Below, one piece after another: positions 58,773-58,996 of a stretch of DNA of 58,996 nucleotides. Position 1 is the first letter of the stretch; each line of letters begins with the position of its first letter. The stretch lies in assembly GCA_944324255.1 (NCBI GenBank), contig CALUVM010000011.1, positions 1 through 58,996 on the forward strand. Reading direction: 5' to 3'. The translations under genes were made by a program, and so were the position numbers. The notes beneath the pieces are model-generated. The model saw only the letters and a list, made by a program, of their open reading frames with translations. It made no database searches and was not told the DNA's origin. The stretch is from Candidatus Gastranaerophilales bacterium (GTDB taxonomy: Bacteria; Cyanobacteriota; Vampirovibrionia; Gastranaerophilales; Gastranaerophilaceae).

Positions 58773-58996
58773 AGAACACCTTAATGGTGTTCTCTTTTTA
58801 TATGTAATTAACAACAAGCCTTTCCGCTTGGGGAAGGACTCCACAAAAAGCTGACTAAATGTCAGGTTTTTGTGGAGGAAGTCGAGTCCGATATTATCGG
58901 CGAGACGTATACATGATATAGAACACCTTAATGGTGTTCTCTTTTTATATGTAATTAACAACAAGCCTTTCCGCTTGGGGAAGGACTCCACAAAAA
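58773..58996 (+). repeat. 147-bp tandem repeat with structured hairpins, cut by the window end
   Basis: Bases 58773-58849 recur exactly at 58920-58996 (77 bases, offset 147), and the window stops within the second copy. The unit holds the terminator hairpin, a CCTTTCC-gcttg-GGGAAGG hairpin, a long hairpin with arms CTCCACAAAAA and TTTTTGTGGAG enclosing CTGAC/GTCAG (58840-58876), and CCGAT-att-ATCGG (58889-58901). A minus-strand open frame across it overlaps the tRNA and is spurious. The unit may encode a structured RNA that ends at the terminator. Confidence 0.7.
58774..58798 (+). terminator. Terminator after tRNA-Glu (recurs at 58921)
   Basis: GAACACC-ttaat-GGTGTTC followed by TCTTTTT. The same hairpin reappears at 58921-58945 as part of the 147-bp repeat. 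Confidence 0.8.

Noticed and set aside
58707-58991. 94-codon minus-strand frame over the tRNA and repeat
   Set aside because: It crosses tRNA-Glu and its repeated peptide simply reflects the 147-bp DNA repeat.
1-58996. CRISPR array, insertion sequence, rRNA operon
   Set aside because: No regularly spaced identical repeats with unique spacers, no transposase-like gene with inverted ends, and no rRNA-like sequence were seen.

Overview
The window is AT-rich bacterial chromosome with compact operons and a decaying prophage at its left end. A cyanobacterial-type tRNA-Glu(UUC), PBS-lyase-like HEAT repeats, a YidC with a large extracytoplasmic insertion, flagellar switch and stator genes, a type IV pilus/type II secretion core, queuosine genes, and many unrecognised proteins (some with an N-terminal 'FKA/FEA/FKS' motif) suggest a non-photosynthetic relative of the Cyanobacteria, such as a gut Gastranaerophilales/Melainabacteria. 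This assignment is inference. No photosynthesis gene is present. The right end stops exactly 77 bp into a second copy of a repeat, so the window is probably a whole assembly contig.

Layout. 1-7632 (minus strand): head and tail genes of a short-tailed (podovirus-like) prophage: portal, scaffold, major capsid, a decoration-like protein, a lysozyme-like protein and a tail adaptor. A membrane-protein gene lies between two broken copies of a nuclease-toxin C-terminus. 7.7-13.2 kb: a 969-aa protein and an M48 protease interleaved with stranded phage-like genes; no large terminase is seen. 13.4-17.2 kb: a zinc dehydrogenase, a divergent RelA/SpoT-like protein and a HEAT-repeat protein. 17.5-24.1 kb: a histidine kinase, then an OmpA-like protein with fliL-fliM-fliN, then yidC-queA. 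24.2-28.6 kb (minus): deoC, uppP, queD, a uridine-kinase-like protein and an AAA+ ATPase. 28.8-37.3 kb (plus): two large membrane proteins, motA-motB, an RNase H-like protein and a HEAT-like protein. 37.3-38.7 kb (minus): anti-sigma/ECF sigma/Spy-like operon. 39-46.8 kb (minus): an SDR, a small protein, then the GspF/GspE/GspD/GspC-like core. 46.9-58.8 kb: TPR protein, thrB, mazG, parvulin, CheR-like protein, gltX, membrane proteins, omega-like subunit, map and tRNA-Glu.

Two regulatory patterns stand out. First, a bipartite promoter-like motif, GGCAA-N18/19-TTTATATAAATA, lies just upstream of at least seven and perhaps nine genes. All of these are unrecognised, HEAT-repeat, RelA/SpoT-like or CheR-like genes; it was not seen before the housekeeping genes inspected. 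This suggests a dedicated regulon. Second, an ECF-type promoter (GAAC-N16-CGTTATAC) occurs twice with identical spacing: before the anti-sigma/sigma/Spy operon and before a secreted, very basic protein at 52.5 kb. This gives a concrete envelope-stress regulon.
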